DNA of 64,000 nt from Heliomicrobium undosum (lineage in GTDB: Bacteria; Bacillota; Desulfitobacteriia; Heliobacteriales; Heliobacteriaceae): positions 200,960-264,959 of the forward strand of contig NZ_WXEY01000002.1 of NCBI RefSeq assembly GCF_009877425.1, written 5' to 3'. Numbering within the stretch: the stretch's first letter is position 1; every line of letters starts with the position of its first letter. Below, piece after piece: positions 34,382 to 43,184 of this stretch. The position numbers and the translations under genes are program-made. The notes under the pieces are model-generated. The model had not been told where the DNA came from. It worked only from the letters and a program-made list of their open reading frames with translations, and did not search any database.

Positions 34382-35206
34382 TCAGCGGATTCCCGTGCGC
34401 AGCAACGCCCGTTTCAACCGGCTGGGGCTGTGCATGTCTGTCGGTGGGATATAGGCCAATTTGAGGCCCAGTTGCCGGCAGACGAATTCAAGGCGGCTCG
34501 CCCGTTTCGGCTCGGGGGCGCAGCATACGGCAAGCCCCTTGGCGGGCACGTAGGCGGTGATGCCTGACAGGCCGGGCGGGCTGCCGGCGATCACCTCTAT
34601 CTGTGGGTATATATCCTGCAAGGCGCGCATAACGATGATTTTACCAGATTCTTTTTCCTCCGGGTCTGTGGCTTTGGCGGCAGCCTTTGGCGACGCGGCG
34701 GCGCGCGGTTTCGATGGCGTTTGTCTTAGGGACGCGCCATCGGGCAAAGCTGCCAGGGCCGGGGCGGAGTAATCAACGGATGCGGCTTGCTCAGCTACTG
34801 CGCTGCAGAGCGCCGCGTAACTGGGCGTTGTGTCCTCTCCCGGCAACACCGGCGTCTCATCGCTCACGGCAACAGTCCCGCCGTTCCATTCTGTCTGCCG
34901 TCGAGCGATGCCGGCTTTCAGGTAGTCTTCGAGGGTGCGCTGGAATTCGCCGAAACTGCGCAAGACGGCCGGATGGGGAAGCTTTTGCTGCAGAAGCTGG
35001 CGCATGGTTGGTTCCACATATTCGCGCCTTCCCTCCACCAGCAATTCACAGAGCACCGCCAGTTGCGCCGTTAGCCGTGCGCCCTCCTCAAAGCGCTCCT
35101 CCCGGTAAGGGCCCACGAGCATGCTGACCTGGCTCGCTTCATCGATCAACTGGTCGAGCAAGCCGAGGATCTGTTGCTCCAATTTCCGCTGTTCCTGTAT
35201 TTGCAA
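34382..35206 (-). CDS. hypothetical protein (about 274 residues)
   Basis: No known family is recognised. The N-terminal half is helical (EQRKLEQQILGLLDQLIDEA). The middle (about 140-195) is a Pro/Ala-rich, probably disordered linker. The C-terminal 80 residues form a small alpha/beta domain (GKIIVMRALQDIYPQIEVIAGSP). I chose the TTG at 35204-35206 because GGGAGGAGG lies eight bases upstream. The ATG 12 codons earlier has no ribosome binding site. A 16-bp perfect palindrome lies upstream between this gene and the divergent gene at 35348. Confidence 0.5.
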   Translation of the reverse strand: MQIQEQRKLEQQILGLLDQLIDEASQVSMLVGPYREERFEEGARLTAQLAVLCELLVEGRREYVEPTMRQLLQQKLPHPAVLRSFGEFQRTLEDYLKAGIARRQTEWNGGTVAVSDETPVLPGEDTTPSYAALCSAVAEQAASVDYSAPALAALPDGASLRQTPSKPRAAASPKAAAKATDPEEKESGKIIVMRALQDIYPQIEVIAGSPPGLSGITAYVPAKGLAVCCAPEPKRASRLEFVCRQLGLKLAYIPPTDMHSPSRLKRALLRTGIR

Positions 35207-35271
35207 GACCGGTTCCTCCTCCCTGTCCAATCGGCCGTTCATATGTAAAATTTATGCAGGGGATATATAGT

Positions 35272-35287
35272 GTAGAACCGGTTCTAC
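35272..35287. promoter_or_regulatory. 16-bp perfect palindrome in a divergent intergenic region
   Basis: GTAGAACCGGTTCTAC is a perfect inverted repeat between two divergent genes (34382-35206 and 35348-35557). It is a candidate operator for a dimeric regulator. Confidence 0.55.
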
Positions 35288-35347
35288 GACTGTCGACCGA
35301 GGCATACGATTATAGGGTATAGCTCGAAAGTGAAAGAGGTGGCCGTA

Positions 35348-35557
35348 ATGCGAGAAGATCAAGTTCTGTACCGGATCGACAAGTATTTTCAAAACCGGAA
35401 CATGTCCTTGGAAGATAAGCTCTTTTATGCGAAGTTGATTGCCACATTAGATCTGGAATCAGGTCATTACAACGCCGAGACGGAGAAACGGCGGTTGGAG
35501 CTTTTCTCCGCTCATGTCGATCGGTTGCGGGAAAAGCTGCGCAACCAGGCGGTGTGA
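35348..35557 (+). CDS. small hypothetical protein (69 residues)
   Basis: This small, charged, helical protein (begins MREDQVLYRIDKYFQNRNMS) has no known domain. The ATG follows GAGGTGG at five bases. It is divergent from the gene at 34382-35206 and shares the palindrome upstream. Its function is unknown. Confidence 0.55.
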   Translation: MREDQVLYRIDKYFQNRNMSLEDKLFYAKLIATLDLESGHYNAETEKRRLELFSAHVDRLREKLRNQAV

Positions 35558-35628
35558 CCGGCATTACTTTTCAGTGAGAGAGTGAAAAATCAAACCGGGA
35601 CGACAAAAAAACGATAAAATGCGCATTG

Positions 35629-35665
35629 AAAAGGGCTGACGTTCCACGTCAGCCCTCGCATTTTT
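35629..35665. terminator. bidirectional terminator
   Basis: GGGCTGACG pairs perfectly with CGTCAGCCC, with T-rich sequence on both sides, between the small gene and metH. Confidence 0.75.
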
Positions 35666-35666
35666 C

Positions 35667-38066
35667 TCACTTTCGCCTTTTAAGCAGTTCTTCCGTCAAT
35701 TTCACAGCCGAGACGGCATCCGGCGCATAGCCGTCAGCTCCAGCCGCCGCAGCGTATTCGGCGGTGACAACAGCGCCGCCTGCCATGGTCAGGCATTCGA
35801 CCCCGCCCGCTTTGAGGGCGGCGATCGTGTGGTCGATCTCGGGCAGGGTCGTCGTCATCAAGGCGCAGAGGCCGACCACGTCGGCTTGTTGCGCCTGCGC
35901 CTCGGCGACAATCCGTTCAGCCGGCACGTCCTTGCCGAGGTCGATGACGGTGAAGCCGTTGTTCTCCAGCAGGGCCGCCACGATGTTTTTGCCCAGATCG
36001 TGAATGTCGCCTCGCACCGTCGCCAGGAGCACCCGCCCTTTGCTGACCATGTCCTGGCTGGGCAGTTCCGCCTTCAGGGTCTGAAAGGCGGCCCGCATCG
36101 TTTCAGCCGCCAGCATGACTTGAGGCAAGAAGCAACGCCCGCTGCCGTAGGCCTCGCCAATCTCGGTCATGGCGGATGTCAGCCCTCCCTCGGTGATGGC
36201 GATGGCCGTCAATCCTTCGGCCAATGCCTCACGGACGAGGGGGATTACGCTCTCTTTCTCCCCGGCTATGACAGATTTGCGGATGCGGGTGAGCACATCG
36301 CCTTCGGTCGCGGCGTTGCCCGCGACTTTCGCCGGTGAAGGCGCCGCCGCGGACTGGGCGTAACGGGTGCAGAAGCGCTGTCCCTGCTTGTCGTGGCCGA
36401 GCAATACTTGGGCGGCGTTCCAACAATCAGAGAGGGTTTCATCAAAGGGGTTCATGATTGGCGCGTCGAGGCCGGCGTCGAGGGCCAAGGCGCAGAAGGC
36501 GGCGTTGACGAGATTGCGGCGCGGCAGGCCGAAGGAGACATTGCTAAGGCCCATGACGGTCGGGAACCCGAAGGTTTTCCGGTAGCAGCGGAGCGTCTCC
36601 AGCGTTTCCTGAGCGGCGTTCGCGTCAGTGGCCACAGTCATGACGAGGGGATCAAGCAGAAGGTCCTGGCGCCGCAGACCGGCGGCCAGGGCGGCGTCGA
36701 CGATCTGCTGGGCGATGGCCACGCGCTCCTGCGCCGTCTGGGGAACGCCGCCTGGCGCAATGGGCAGGCAGAGCACGGCGGCGCCGTATTTTTTGGCAAG
36801 CGGCAGGAATTCACGGAGCCGGTCCGGCTCGGCGCTCACCGAATTGATCAGAGCGCGGCCGGGATAGGCGCGGAGCCCCGCTTCCAAAGCGGCCCCATCG
36901 GTCGTATCAATGGCCAGGGGCGCATCGACGAGCAGGGACAGTTCCGTAATGGCTGTTTCCATCGCCTCGGCTTGGTTGATCCCGGGAACACCCATGTTCA
37001 CATCGAGGATCCGGGCGCCGGCCCGGACCTGTTCGATGGCGTCCCGTTTCACCGTCAGCCAGCTTCCGCCTTTGATTTCGGCGGCCAGGGCCTTGCGGCC
37101 TGTAGGATTGATGCGCTCCCCGATGATCACCGGCGAAAAAGCCGGACCCAGAAAGACGGTGCGGCTGCGGCTCGTCAGCGCCGTCACCGGGACTTTTTCC
37201 GGACGGTCAGGGGCGGCGCCGCCGGGATAGGCGGCTTCCAGCGCAGCCTTGGCGGCGGCGATATGCTCCGGCGTGGTGCCGCAGCAACCGCCAAGATAAG
37301 TGGCGCCGGCGGCCGCCAGTTTGGGCGCCCAGGAAGCAAACTCTTCCGGGCTCATGGGAAAGACGGTGCACCCGTCGATCAGTTCAGGCATCCCGGCGTT
37401 GGGCTGGGCGCTGATGGGGAGGTTTGTGGCGCCGGCGATGGCTTCGATGACCGGCAGCAGTTGGGCCGGTCCCAGAGAGCAGTTGACGCCGATCACGTCA
37501 GCCCCCATGGCCTCCAACAGGTAGGCGGCTGTCGCCGGATCGGTGCCGGTGACGGTGCGCCCGTCAGCGCCAAAACTGAGTTGACAGATCACGGGGACCT
37601 TGGCCGCGGCTTTCGCCGCCAGCAGCGCGGCCCGCATCTCCTGGATGTCGATGATGGTCTCGATAAGGATATAATCTACGCCAGCCGCTGCGAGGGCGCT
37701 GATCTGTTCCGTATATACGTCCACAGCCACATCGAAGGGCAACTCGCCGAGCGGCGCGATCAGTTTTCCCGTCGGTCCCACAGAGCCGGCGACCTTGGTT
37801 TGCGGGCCGCAGGCGGCACGGGCGGCCCGGACGGCGGCATAACAGACGGCCTCGACCTGGTCGGCCATCCCGTAGTGGGCCAGTTTGAGCCGGGTGGCGC
37901 CGAAGGTGTTCGTTTCGATGATCTCGGCGCCCATCTCCACATAGCGCCGGTGGATGGCAGTCACCCGTTCCGGGTGTTCCAGGTTGAACCGTTCCGGGCA
38001 AGCGCCCGGCGGCAGACCTGCCGCTTGCAGCATGGTACCCATGGCGCCGTCAAAAAGCTTTATCAT
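35667..38066 (-). CDS. metH: cobalamin-dependent methionine synthase MetH, lacking the activation domain
   Basis: MetH moves a methyl group from methyltetrahydrofolate via cobalamin to homocysteine. The 799-residue protein has a homocysteine-binding domain (about 1-290, zinc ligands including GGCCGTTPEH), a pterin-binding domain (about 310-570) and a cobalamin-binding domain (about 600-799) with DIHDLGKNIV. The C-terminal AdoMet activation domain of the long form is missing. It is encoded separately by the gene just upstream, four bases away. I used the ATG at 38064-38066 (MIKLFDGAMG); the longer frame overlaps the upstream gene. Confidence 0.93.
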   Translation of the reverse strand: MIKLFDGAMGTMLQAAGLPPGACPERFNLEHPERVTAIHRRYVEMGAEIIETNTFGATRLKLAHYGMADQVEAVCYAAVRAARAACGPQTKVAGSVGPTGKLIAPLGELPFDVAVDVYTEQISALAAAGVDYILIETIIDIQEMRAALLAAKAAAKVPVICQLSFGADGRTVTGTDPATAAYLLEAMGADVIGVNCSLGPAQLLPVIEAIAGATNLPISAQPNAGMPELIDGCTVFPMSPEEFASWAPKLAAAGATYLGGCCGTTPEHIAAAKAALEAAYPGGAAPDRPEKVPVTALTSRSRTVFLGPAFSPVIIGERINPTGRKALAAEIKGGSWLTVKRDAIEQVRAGARILDVNMGVPGINQAEAMETAITELSLLVDAPLAIDTTDGAALEAGLRAYPGRALINSVSAEPDRLREFLPLAKKYGAAVLCLPIAPGGVPQTAQERVAIAQQIVDAALAAGLRRQDLLLDPLVMTVATDANAAQETLETLRCYRKTFGFPTVMGLSNVSFGLPRRNLVNAAFCALALDAGLDAPIMNPFDETLSDCWNAAQVLLGHDKQGQRFCTRYAQSAAAPSPAKVAGNAATEGDVLTRIRKSVIAGEKESVIPLVREALAEGLTAIAITEGGLTSAMTEIGEAYGSGRCFLPQVMLAAETMRAAFQTLKAELPSQDMVSKGRVLLATVRGDIHDLGKNIVAALLENNGFTVIDLGKDVPAERIVAEAQAQQADVVGLCALMTTTLPEIDHTIAALKAGGVECLTMAGGAVVTAEYAAAAGADGYAPDAVSAVKLTEELLKRRK

Positions 38067-38070
38067 CCTA

Positions 38071-38778
38071 TCACGATTCCTTTCTAGCGAGGCAGTCTTT
38101 CTTCGGGCAGGCGGCGCAACCTCTCTGACAGACGACACCGGTTCCCTTATCAGATGCAATCGACCCATTCCTGCGCGGAATCAAGCCGATGATGGCTGTG
38201 ACTGATTTTTGCGGGTCGAGCATAAGTCCTTCCGTGACCGAGACGGGTAGTTTGCCGGCTTCCACGGCGGCAAGCAGGGCTGGCTGCACGGACAGCGGCC
38301 AATCCCCGTAGCCGGGACTGAAGCGCCAGGTGGCGCGGTATCCCCGGCGGGCGCCCTCTTCCTCTATGTAGCGATTCGCCTGATCGGCCACCGCCTCTAC
38401 TGCGGCTGTGCCGGCAGCGTCGAGGAGCATCCCTTGGACATAGCGTCCGGCGGCAAAATGTTCCTCCACCGCCCGCTCAAGGGATTGGCCGATCGTTGCT
38501 GTCATGATGACGACCGATTCGGCGCCGGCGAGATGGGCGACAATATCCCGCCCTTCCAGGACGATGACGGGATCAGCGCCGATGGCGCTACGCTCCGGAA
38601 CATAAGGAAGTGCTTTCCAGATCGCTTTTCCCTCGGCATAAAGAAGCCCCTCCTGACAGGCAGCGAGGAGCCGTTCTTCGGGAAATTGAGATTCCTCTCC
38701 AGACGTTCCGGCCATTCCGGCGTACCGGCGGGCCTCCTCCTTGTTGATAACGGTCAAGGGAAACCGGCAAAGGGACAT
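38071..38778 (-). CDS. methionine synthase activation-domain protein
   Basis: This 235-residue protein matches the vitamin B12-dependent methionine synthase activation domain, normally fused to the end of MetH. Features include the RFSPGYGDWPLSVQ segment and EGLMLDPQKSVTAIIGL. A C-terminal cysteine cluster (CQRGCAACPKKDC) is present that could bind metal or an FeS cluster. It precedes metH with a 4-base gap, so the pair reconstitutes a split enzyme: this subunit would reduce and remethylate inactive cob(II)alamin using AdoMet. The ATG at 38778 follows GGAGGGAG. Confidence 0.9.
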   Translation of the reverse strand: MSLCRFPLTVINKEEARRYAGMAGTSGEESQFPEERLLAACQEGLLYAEGKAIWKALPYVPERSAIGADPVIVLEGRDIVAHLAGAESVVIMTATIGQSLERAVEEHFAAGRYVQGMLLDAAGTAAVEAVADQANRYIEEEGARRGYRATWRFSPGYGDWPLSVQPALLAAVEAGKLPVSVTEGLMLDPQKSVTAIIGLIPRRNGSIASDKGTGVVCQRGCAACPKKDCLARKES

Positions 38779-38811
38779 CCGTCTCCCTCCAGCACTCCTA
38801 TTCTGACTGCC

Positions 38812-38840
38812 ATTATATCCTGCTTACATGCATTATGCAA
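38812..38840 (-). promoter_or_regulatory. sigma-A promoter of the metH operon
   Basis: TTGCAT (38835-38840), a 17-base spacer and TATAAT (38812-38817) leave only a short leader, so no SAM or cobalamin riboswitch fits here. Confidence 0.65.
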
Positions 38841-38908
38841 AAAAAAATGGCGCTTGTGAGAAACAGTTCTAGTACAACCGTCGGCATCCGTTGATGCTGG
38901 ATATCCGT

Positions 38909-38940
38909 AGAAAAAGCAAAAGGACGGGGATGCGCCCGCC
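38909..38940 (-). terminator. terminator of the phosphatase-like gene
   Basis: A GC-rich hairpin (38921-38940, one mismatch) is followed on the minus strand by TTTTGCTTTTT. Confidence 0.6.
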
Positions 38941-39014
38941 CTATCTATGTGGCTTCACCTGTTTTGTTTTTTATATCATGGTTGGCGCTTTTCTACAAAG
39001 CGGGATAGCCGCCT

Positions 39015-40235
39015 CTAACTAAAGAGCAAGAATCGCTTGCGAAGCAGCCAGTACTCGACGATAAAGCCGATGATGGCGAGGACGATGATCGCGCCGATCA
39101 GGTAACGCAGCCAGGAGACCTTCTCTTCCAGAGCGGTGATCACCTGTTCCTTCTCTTCGGTAAACGTCTGCATCTGCCGTTTCTGTTCCTGCAGGTTCTC
39201 CACACGAGAGTCGATATTCATCTTGTCTTCGGCCAACTGGAAGGCGCTGCGCGACAATTCCAGGTTGCGCTGGCTGAGGTCTTTCACCCGCCTGTCATAA
39301 AGCCCTTCTTGGCTCACCTCGGCGCCGGGGAGCATGGCGTTCCATAAGACATCCCCCTCCGCTTGAGCCGGACGGCGGACTCCTGTCAATTGGGCCAAGG
39401 TGGTTGCCACGTCGACAGTGCCCGCAGGCGGCAGCGTGACGGCTGTTTTGAGCTTGGGGCCGCGCAGGAGCAGGGGCACCACGAGTTCCCGGTCGACCGA
39501 TTTGTCGGTGCGATCGCTGCCGCGCGGGGCCAGCCCATGGTCAGCGGTGATGACGATCAGGGTGTCCTCATAGAGTCCGGCCTCTTTAATCGTGCGGATC
39601 CAGCGGGCGATCTGCTGATCGACCTCACTGATGGCGCGCAGGTGTCCCTGGCTGTAGGGGCCCTCTTTTTTTGACGCTCGCGCCGGATCGGAGAAGACCA
39701 CCAGGGTGGCAAAGGGTTTATTGGCTTTCCACTGTTCAACGGCTTGGTCAGTGAGCGCTTTGGCGGCGCCGTCGCGAAGGAATACCTTTTGGCGAAAACC
39801 GGGCGCCAGCGGCTTCACATCTTCTTCTGCCGAGGCGACCAGCAAGGTTTGCTGCCCCTGGGCCTGCCAGACCTGAAAAATCGTCTCCGCCTGCAAGGGC
39901 TGGAGGGGTTTGAGCATGCCATGGCGAAGGGGCGTGGCGCCGGTGGCCAATGAGGCCAAAGCCGGCGGGTTGGCCGGTGGGTAGACGGCGACCGCCTGCT
40001 CTACTTTCACCGCTTCTTTGGACACATCATGAAAAGCTGGCGCATGAGTGTGAAGCAACGCGTCCATCCCCACACCAGACATGACCATGATGAGGACATG
40101 TTTGACCGGCCGCTGAGACTTGTCTTCCAGCGGGGGTGTTTCCGGGTCGGCCAAAGCAACGCCGGTATTCTGGAAGAACAGGAGCATGGACAACAACAGC
40201 ACCATGTGACGCCACCGGTGGAACAGAGGCCTCAT
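39015..40235 (-). CDS. membrane-anchored alkaline phosphatase-superfamily protein
   Basis: The 406-residue protein has a signal sequence (about 8-30) and a phosphodiesterase/sulfatase-type domain (about 40-280) with ITADHGLAPRG near the end. A long coiled coil (about 310-370) and a C-terminal membrane helix (about 378-398) follow. The usual nucleophile region near residues 50-57 reads VMSGVGMD, with Ser where many members have Thr or Ser after Asp. Activity is uncertain because the canonical metal-binding D preceding it is not obvious. The large domain should lie outside the cell, with the tail in the membrane. Confidence 0.75.
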   Translation of the reverse strand: MRPLFHRWRHMVLLLSMLLFFQNTGVALADPETPPLEDKSQRPVKHVLIMVMSGVGMDALLHTHAPAFHDVSKEAVKVEQAVAVYPPANPPALASLATGATPLRHGMLKPLQPLQAETIFQVWQAQGQQTLLVASAEEDVKPLAPGFRQKVFLRDGAAKALTDQAVEQWKANKPFATLVVFSDPARASKKEGPYSQGHLRAISEVDQQIARWIRTIKEAGLYEDTLIVITADHGLAPRGSDRTDKSVDRELVVPLLLRGPKLKTAVTLPPAGTVDVATTLAQLTGVRRPAQAEGDVLWNAMLPGAEVSQEGLYDRRVKDLSQRNLELSRSAFQLAEDKMNIDSRVENLQEQKRQMQTFTEEKEQVITALEEKVSWLRYLIGAIIVLAIIGFIVEYWLLRKRFLLFS

Positions 40236-40303
40236 CGAACTCCCCCCTCACCCTTGTCCCGATTCTGCTGACATGTATATGGGCGTGGCGGCTGGACTAT
40301 GAA

Positions 40304-40342
40304 TGAAAAATGCCTGTCCGGAAGAAATCCTCCGGACAGGCA
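40304..40342 (-). terminator. terminator of the FmdB-type gene
   Basis: ATGCCTGTCCGG pairs with CCGGACAGGCAT and is followed on the minus strand by TTTTTC. Confidence 0.85.
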
Positions 40343-40411
40343 TCGGTCGTCTCGGCAGCCTAGCATTGATGGGATGGAATCCCACGCTGACTTCTGGCAG
40401 GGTCAGAGGCG

Positions 40412-40645
40412 TTAAAAAGGACAGCCGCAGCCGCCGCCAGAGCAGGCCCCCGGTGTCGGCATGGGGCATCCGCCCGTTCCGCAGGGGGACGATGAACTGG
40501 ACTTCCCGACAAAAAAGCCCGTCATCAGCGCTTTGGCGCCTTTTTGTCCGCATTCGGGGCAAGGGACTTCGCTCCGCTTATCGTAGGCCACCAACTCGGA
40601 AAACCGGTGACCGCAGTGGGTGCATTCGAAATCGTAGGTCGGCAT
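40412..40645 (-). CDS. FmdB-family zinc ribbon protein
   Basis: This 77-residue protein begins [17 protein letters not shown] and has a second pair CPECG, the FmdB/CxxC putative regulatory zinc ribbon. The C-terminal tail is Gly/Cys-rich (GGCGCPF). It is monocistronic with its own terminator. The family's role is unknown; formamidase regulation is only historical. Confidence 0.88.
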   Translation of the reverse strand: MPTYDFECTHCGHRFSELVAYDKRSEVPCPECGQKGAKALMTGFFVGKSSSSSPCGTGGCPMPTPGACSGGGCGCPF

Positions 40646-40714
40646 CGTCTCTCCCTATCTCTCCTTTTTTTCTGGGGACATGTTAGTTTCCGATAAGAAA
40701 TTACTCTTAAAGAA

Positions 40715-41095
40715 CTACTCTGCCTTTTCCTCCGTCGTTTCAGCGGCCGGAGCCTCAGCAGGGGCCGGCTCGGCGTCGATGACAACCTCCTGTTTCGGTT
40801 GGATGCCCAGCTTCTCCTCAATGGCGGCGATGCGCGCCTCGAGGGCGTCAAATTCCTTGCGGGTGACGAAACCGAAGTCGTTGCGGAGACGGCCAAATTC
40901 GCTCTTGAACGTGTCGGAGACGACCTCGCGCTGTTCCTTGCTCTTTTCCAGCAGTTCTTCGATGATCTTGCTGGCTTCCTCTTTGCTCATCTCGCCTTTT
41001 TTCACCAATTCATCGACGATGACCTCAGCTCGTTCCTTGGTCAAGGTGACGGCGCCGAGGCCGGCCAGCAGTGCTTTGCGTACGATGTCCAACAT
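40715..41095 (-). CDS. phasin-like coiled-coil protein
   Basis: This 126-residue protein has an N-terminal amphipathic segment (MLDIVRKALLAGLGAVTLTKE) and a long helical part typical of the phasin/polyhydroxyalkanoate-granule family in Firmicutes. It ends in an acidic Ala/Pro/Glu-rich tail. No PHA synthase is nearby, so a structural or envelope-stress role is equally possible. The ATG at 41093-41095 follows AAAGGAG at eight bases. It lies directly downstream of the DegV gene on the same strand. Confidence 0.7.
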   Translation of the reverse strand: MLDIVRKALLAGLGAVTLTKERAEVIVDELVKKGEMSKEEASKIIEELLEKSKEQREVVSDTFKSEFGRLRNDFGFVTRKEFDALEARIAAIEEKLGIQPKQEVVIDAEPAPAEAPAAETTEEKAE

Positions 41096-41109
41096 GGGCA
41101 ACACTCCTT

Positions 41110-41976
41110 TTATTCGTATTTTTCCAATGGAGCCATGGCGACACCGACGGTGCCCGGCCCCACATGAACCGCAATGACAGGACCAATGTCGCTGAACGTC
41201 GGCTTCGCTTCCGGGACCAGATCGACAATCTGCTCGCAGAATTCCTTGGCCGCCTCCGGGGCGTACACGTGCCCCACATCGAGGCGGAGCGGGCCTTCCT
41301 GGCGCCAGCGTTCGGCGATGAATTCAGCGACGCGCTGAAAAGCTTTCCGGCGGGTACGGATCTTCTCAAAGATCTCGATCCGGCCCTCTTGGAGCCAAAG
41401 GATCGGCTTGATTTGCAGCAACGATCCGATGAGCGACTGGGCGCCGCCGATGCGCCCGCCCTTATATAAATATTCCAAAGAATCGACGATCAAAAACAGG
41501 TTATGACGATCACGGACGCGACAAATCGCTTCGATTACCTTTTCCGGCGGCATTTCGGCGGCGATGGCGGCATGGGCGGCCTCCACCTGCAACTTCAGAC
41601 CCATGCCTGCCGACAGGGAATCGACCACATGGATCGGAGCGCCCTCCAGACCGGCAGCCACGGCAGAGGCGGCCTGCCAGGTGCCGCTGAGGCCGGAAGA
41701 GATGTGCAACGAAATCACCGGCTCTCCTGCGGACGCGAGGACTTCGTACAGTTCAAGAAACCGGGCCGGCGGCGGCTGGGACGTGGTGGGCACTTTCGGC
41801 GCCTTGCGCAGGTACCCGGCAAAAGCCTCGCTGTCAATTTCGGTTTCGGGAAAAGAGCGATCTTCGGTGATCACCTGCAGGGATAAGACATGGGCCTGCA
41901 AGCGCCGGATCTCCTCGGATGTCAAGTAGGCTGTGCTGTCTGTGACCAGTTGGATGCGGGGCAAGGGGCGAAACAC
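41110..41976 (-). CDS. DegV family fatty-acid-binding protein
   Basis: This 288-residue protein starts with RIQLVTDSTAYLTSEEI and carries HISSGLSGTWQAA and VVDSLSAGMGLKL, the conserved DegV motifs that bind a fatty-acid carboxylate. In Firmicutes such FakB proteins present exogenous fatty acids to the kinase FakA. No fakA is adjacent. The GTG at 41976 is close to GGGAGG; an in-frame TTG 12 bases later (41964) is an alternative start. Confidence 0.9.
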   Translation of the reverse strand: MFRPLPRIQLVTDSTAYLTSEEIRRLQAHVLSLQVITEDRSFPETEIDSEAFAGYLRKAPKVPTTSQPPPARFLELYEVLASAGEPVISLHISSGLSGTWQAASAVAAGLEGAPIHVVDSLSAGMGLKLQVEAAHAAIAAEMPPEKVIEAICRVRDRHNLFLIVDSLEYLYKGGRIGGAQSLIGSLLQIKPILWLQEGRIEIFEKIRTRRKAFQRVAEFIAERWRQEGPLRLDVGHVYAPEAAKEFCEQIVDLVPEAKPTFSDIGPVIAVHVGPGTVGVAMAPLEKYE

Positions 41977-42084
41977 TCCCTCCCAAGAAATGTGACCAGC
42001 GCCAAAAGTGGTCGGAAAGTTCTCCAGGGCAAACAGCCATATTAGTCATAAAGGTTTGGTCAAGGGTGTAAGGAGGGATTGGGG

Positions 42085-43008
42085 TTGACCCTTCATCGAT
42101 GGACTGCGGGTTTGTTCACCCAATTGATCCCACCGAATATCTCTGTGCTCATGGAGACGCGCACCGATCGTCTCGTCATCCAGGCGCCGACACACCGCAT
42201 CGCCTTTCAGGAACCGCCGGTCCGTCTGTCAAATCCGGTCATCACCGTGATTCCCCGGGAGCCGGGCGGGCAGCGATTCCGGTATCGTTGCGGCATGTCG
42301 CCGGTGGCCGATGTCTCTGCCACTACCATCCATTATACCACTGAAGGGTGCCAATTTAACTTATTTTTGCAACGACCGTTGCATGTGCTGCACGGCCCTA
42401 CCGTATCGGCCGGGGAATGGCGGACAAGCATTCCGATCCTGGGCAGTGACGCCTTGCAGGGGGCCATCGCCGCATGGACTATGGCGGTGCTGATCGGGCT
42501 TCCCCCTGATGAGGCGGCTAAAAAACTGTCCCTCATCAGGCCGCCGGAGGGGGAACGGCAGATGGTTCCCTTAGGCCCCCAGTCGTGCCATCTCCTCTGG
42601 GACCGAGGCCGTGACTGCGCAAGCATCAGCGAACTGTTGACAGCTGTCGCCTGCCATGATTTCGGCGCCATCCATGTGATGCTCCTGCCTCCCGACCCGG
42701 TAACAGCTGCAGAGTGGCTTGCCCTTCTCTCCGATTGGTATGATGCGCTCGGCGCGCCCGAGGTCCACATCCGTCTCCCCCGCTCGGTCCGCTTCGCCTT
42801 GCCCGATTGGACCATCCGGATCGACAACCCGCAGCGCTTCCTCATGGAAACCCTGTCCCGCTTGTCGCCGGAGGACCTGCTCCTCTGGGTAGGCCCGAAA
42901 CCGCCCATTCCTCTGGGGGACATGGAGCCCCAGCAGACCGACCGGATCTTCGCGGGGTCTCCGACACTGAAGACCCTCGCCGGCGCTTTATCTCCGAATT
43001 ATGTGTGA
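42085..43008 (+). CDS. Mur-ligase-like protein without ATP-binding domain
   Basis: This 307-residue protein has no clear family, but its middle resembles the end of a Mur ligase central domain. An ILGSDALQGAIAAWTMAVLIGLPPDEA segment aligns with the GxHNxxNAxAA helix of MurC-F/cyanophycin synthetases, followed by an EGERQM segment like the GRMExV strand. There is no GTxGKT P-loop, so it cannot be an active ligase. The TTG at 42085 has AGGAGG eight bases upstream. It may be a pseudoenzyme or spore/wall accessory. The assignment is tentative. Confidence 0.45.
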   Translation: MTLHRWTAGLFTQLIPPNISVLMETRTDRLVIQAPTHRIAFQEPPVRLSNPVITVIPREPGGQRFRYRCGMSPVADVSATTIHYTTEGCQFNLFLQRPLHVLHGPTVSAGEWRTSIPILGSDALQGAIAAWTMAVLIGLPPDEAAKKLSLIRPPEGERQMVPLGPQSCHLLWDRGRDCASISELLTAVACHDFGAIHVMLLPPDPVTAAEWLALLSDWYDALGAPEVHIRLPRSVRFALPDWTIRIDNPQRFLMETLSRLSPEDLLLWVGPKPPIPLGDMEPQQTDRIFAGSPTLKTLAGALSPNYV

Positions 43009-43079
43009 ATCCTGAATAGGCATTCGCCCTTTGGGCAAACTAGTGATGCTCCGCTTTTTGGTGGATATATCTCTCCCTG

Positions 43080-43105
43080 CCAGCGCCATGCGCTGGATTT
43101 TTTTT
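43080..43105 (+). terminator. terminator of the Mur-ligase-like gene
   Basis: CCAGCGC pairs perfectly with GCGCTGG across a 3-base loop and is followed by ATTTTTTTT. Confidence 0.85.
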
Positions 43106-43107
43106 AG

Positions 43108-43133
43108 AAAAAAACCGGGCGAAACCGGCCCGG
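43108..43133 (-). terminator. terminator of the small minus-strand gene
   Basis: CCGGGC pairs with GCCCGG and is followed on the minus strand by TTTTTTT. Confidence 0.75.
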
Positions 43134-43184
43134 CGGAATTGTCTGTTGTTTTTAATCAAATAGCTTTATACCGAAAAGGGGACT

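Noticed and set aside
36393-38087. 564-codon plus-strand frame
   Set aside because: It is antisense to metH and arises from high GC at third positions. No ribosome binding site or domain is seen.
38780-39000. SAM or cobalamin riboswitch before the metH operon
   Set aside because: The promoter at 38812-38840 leaves about 30 bases of leader and the conserved blocks of either riboswitch are absent.
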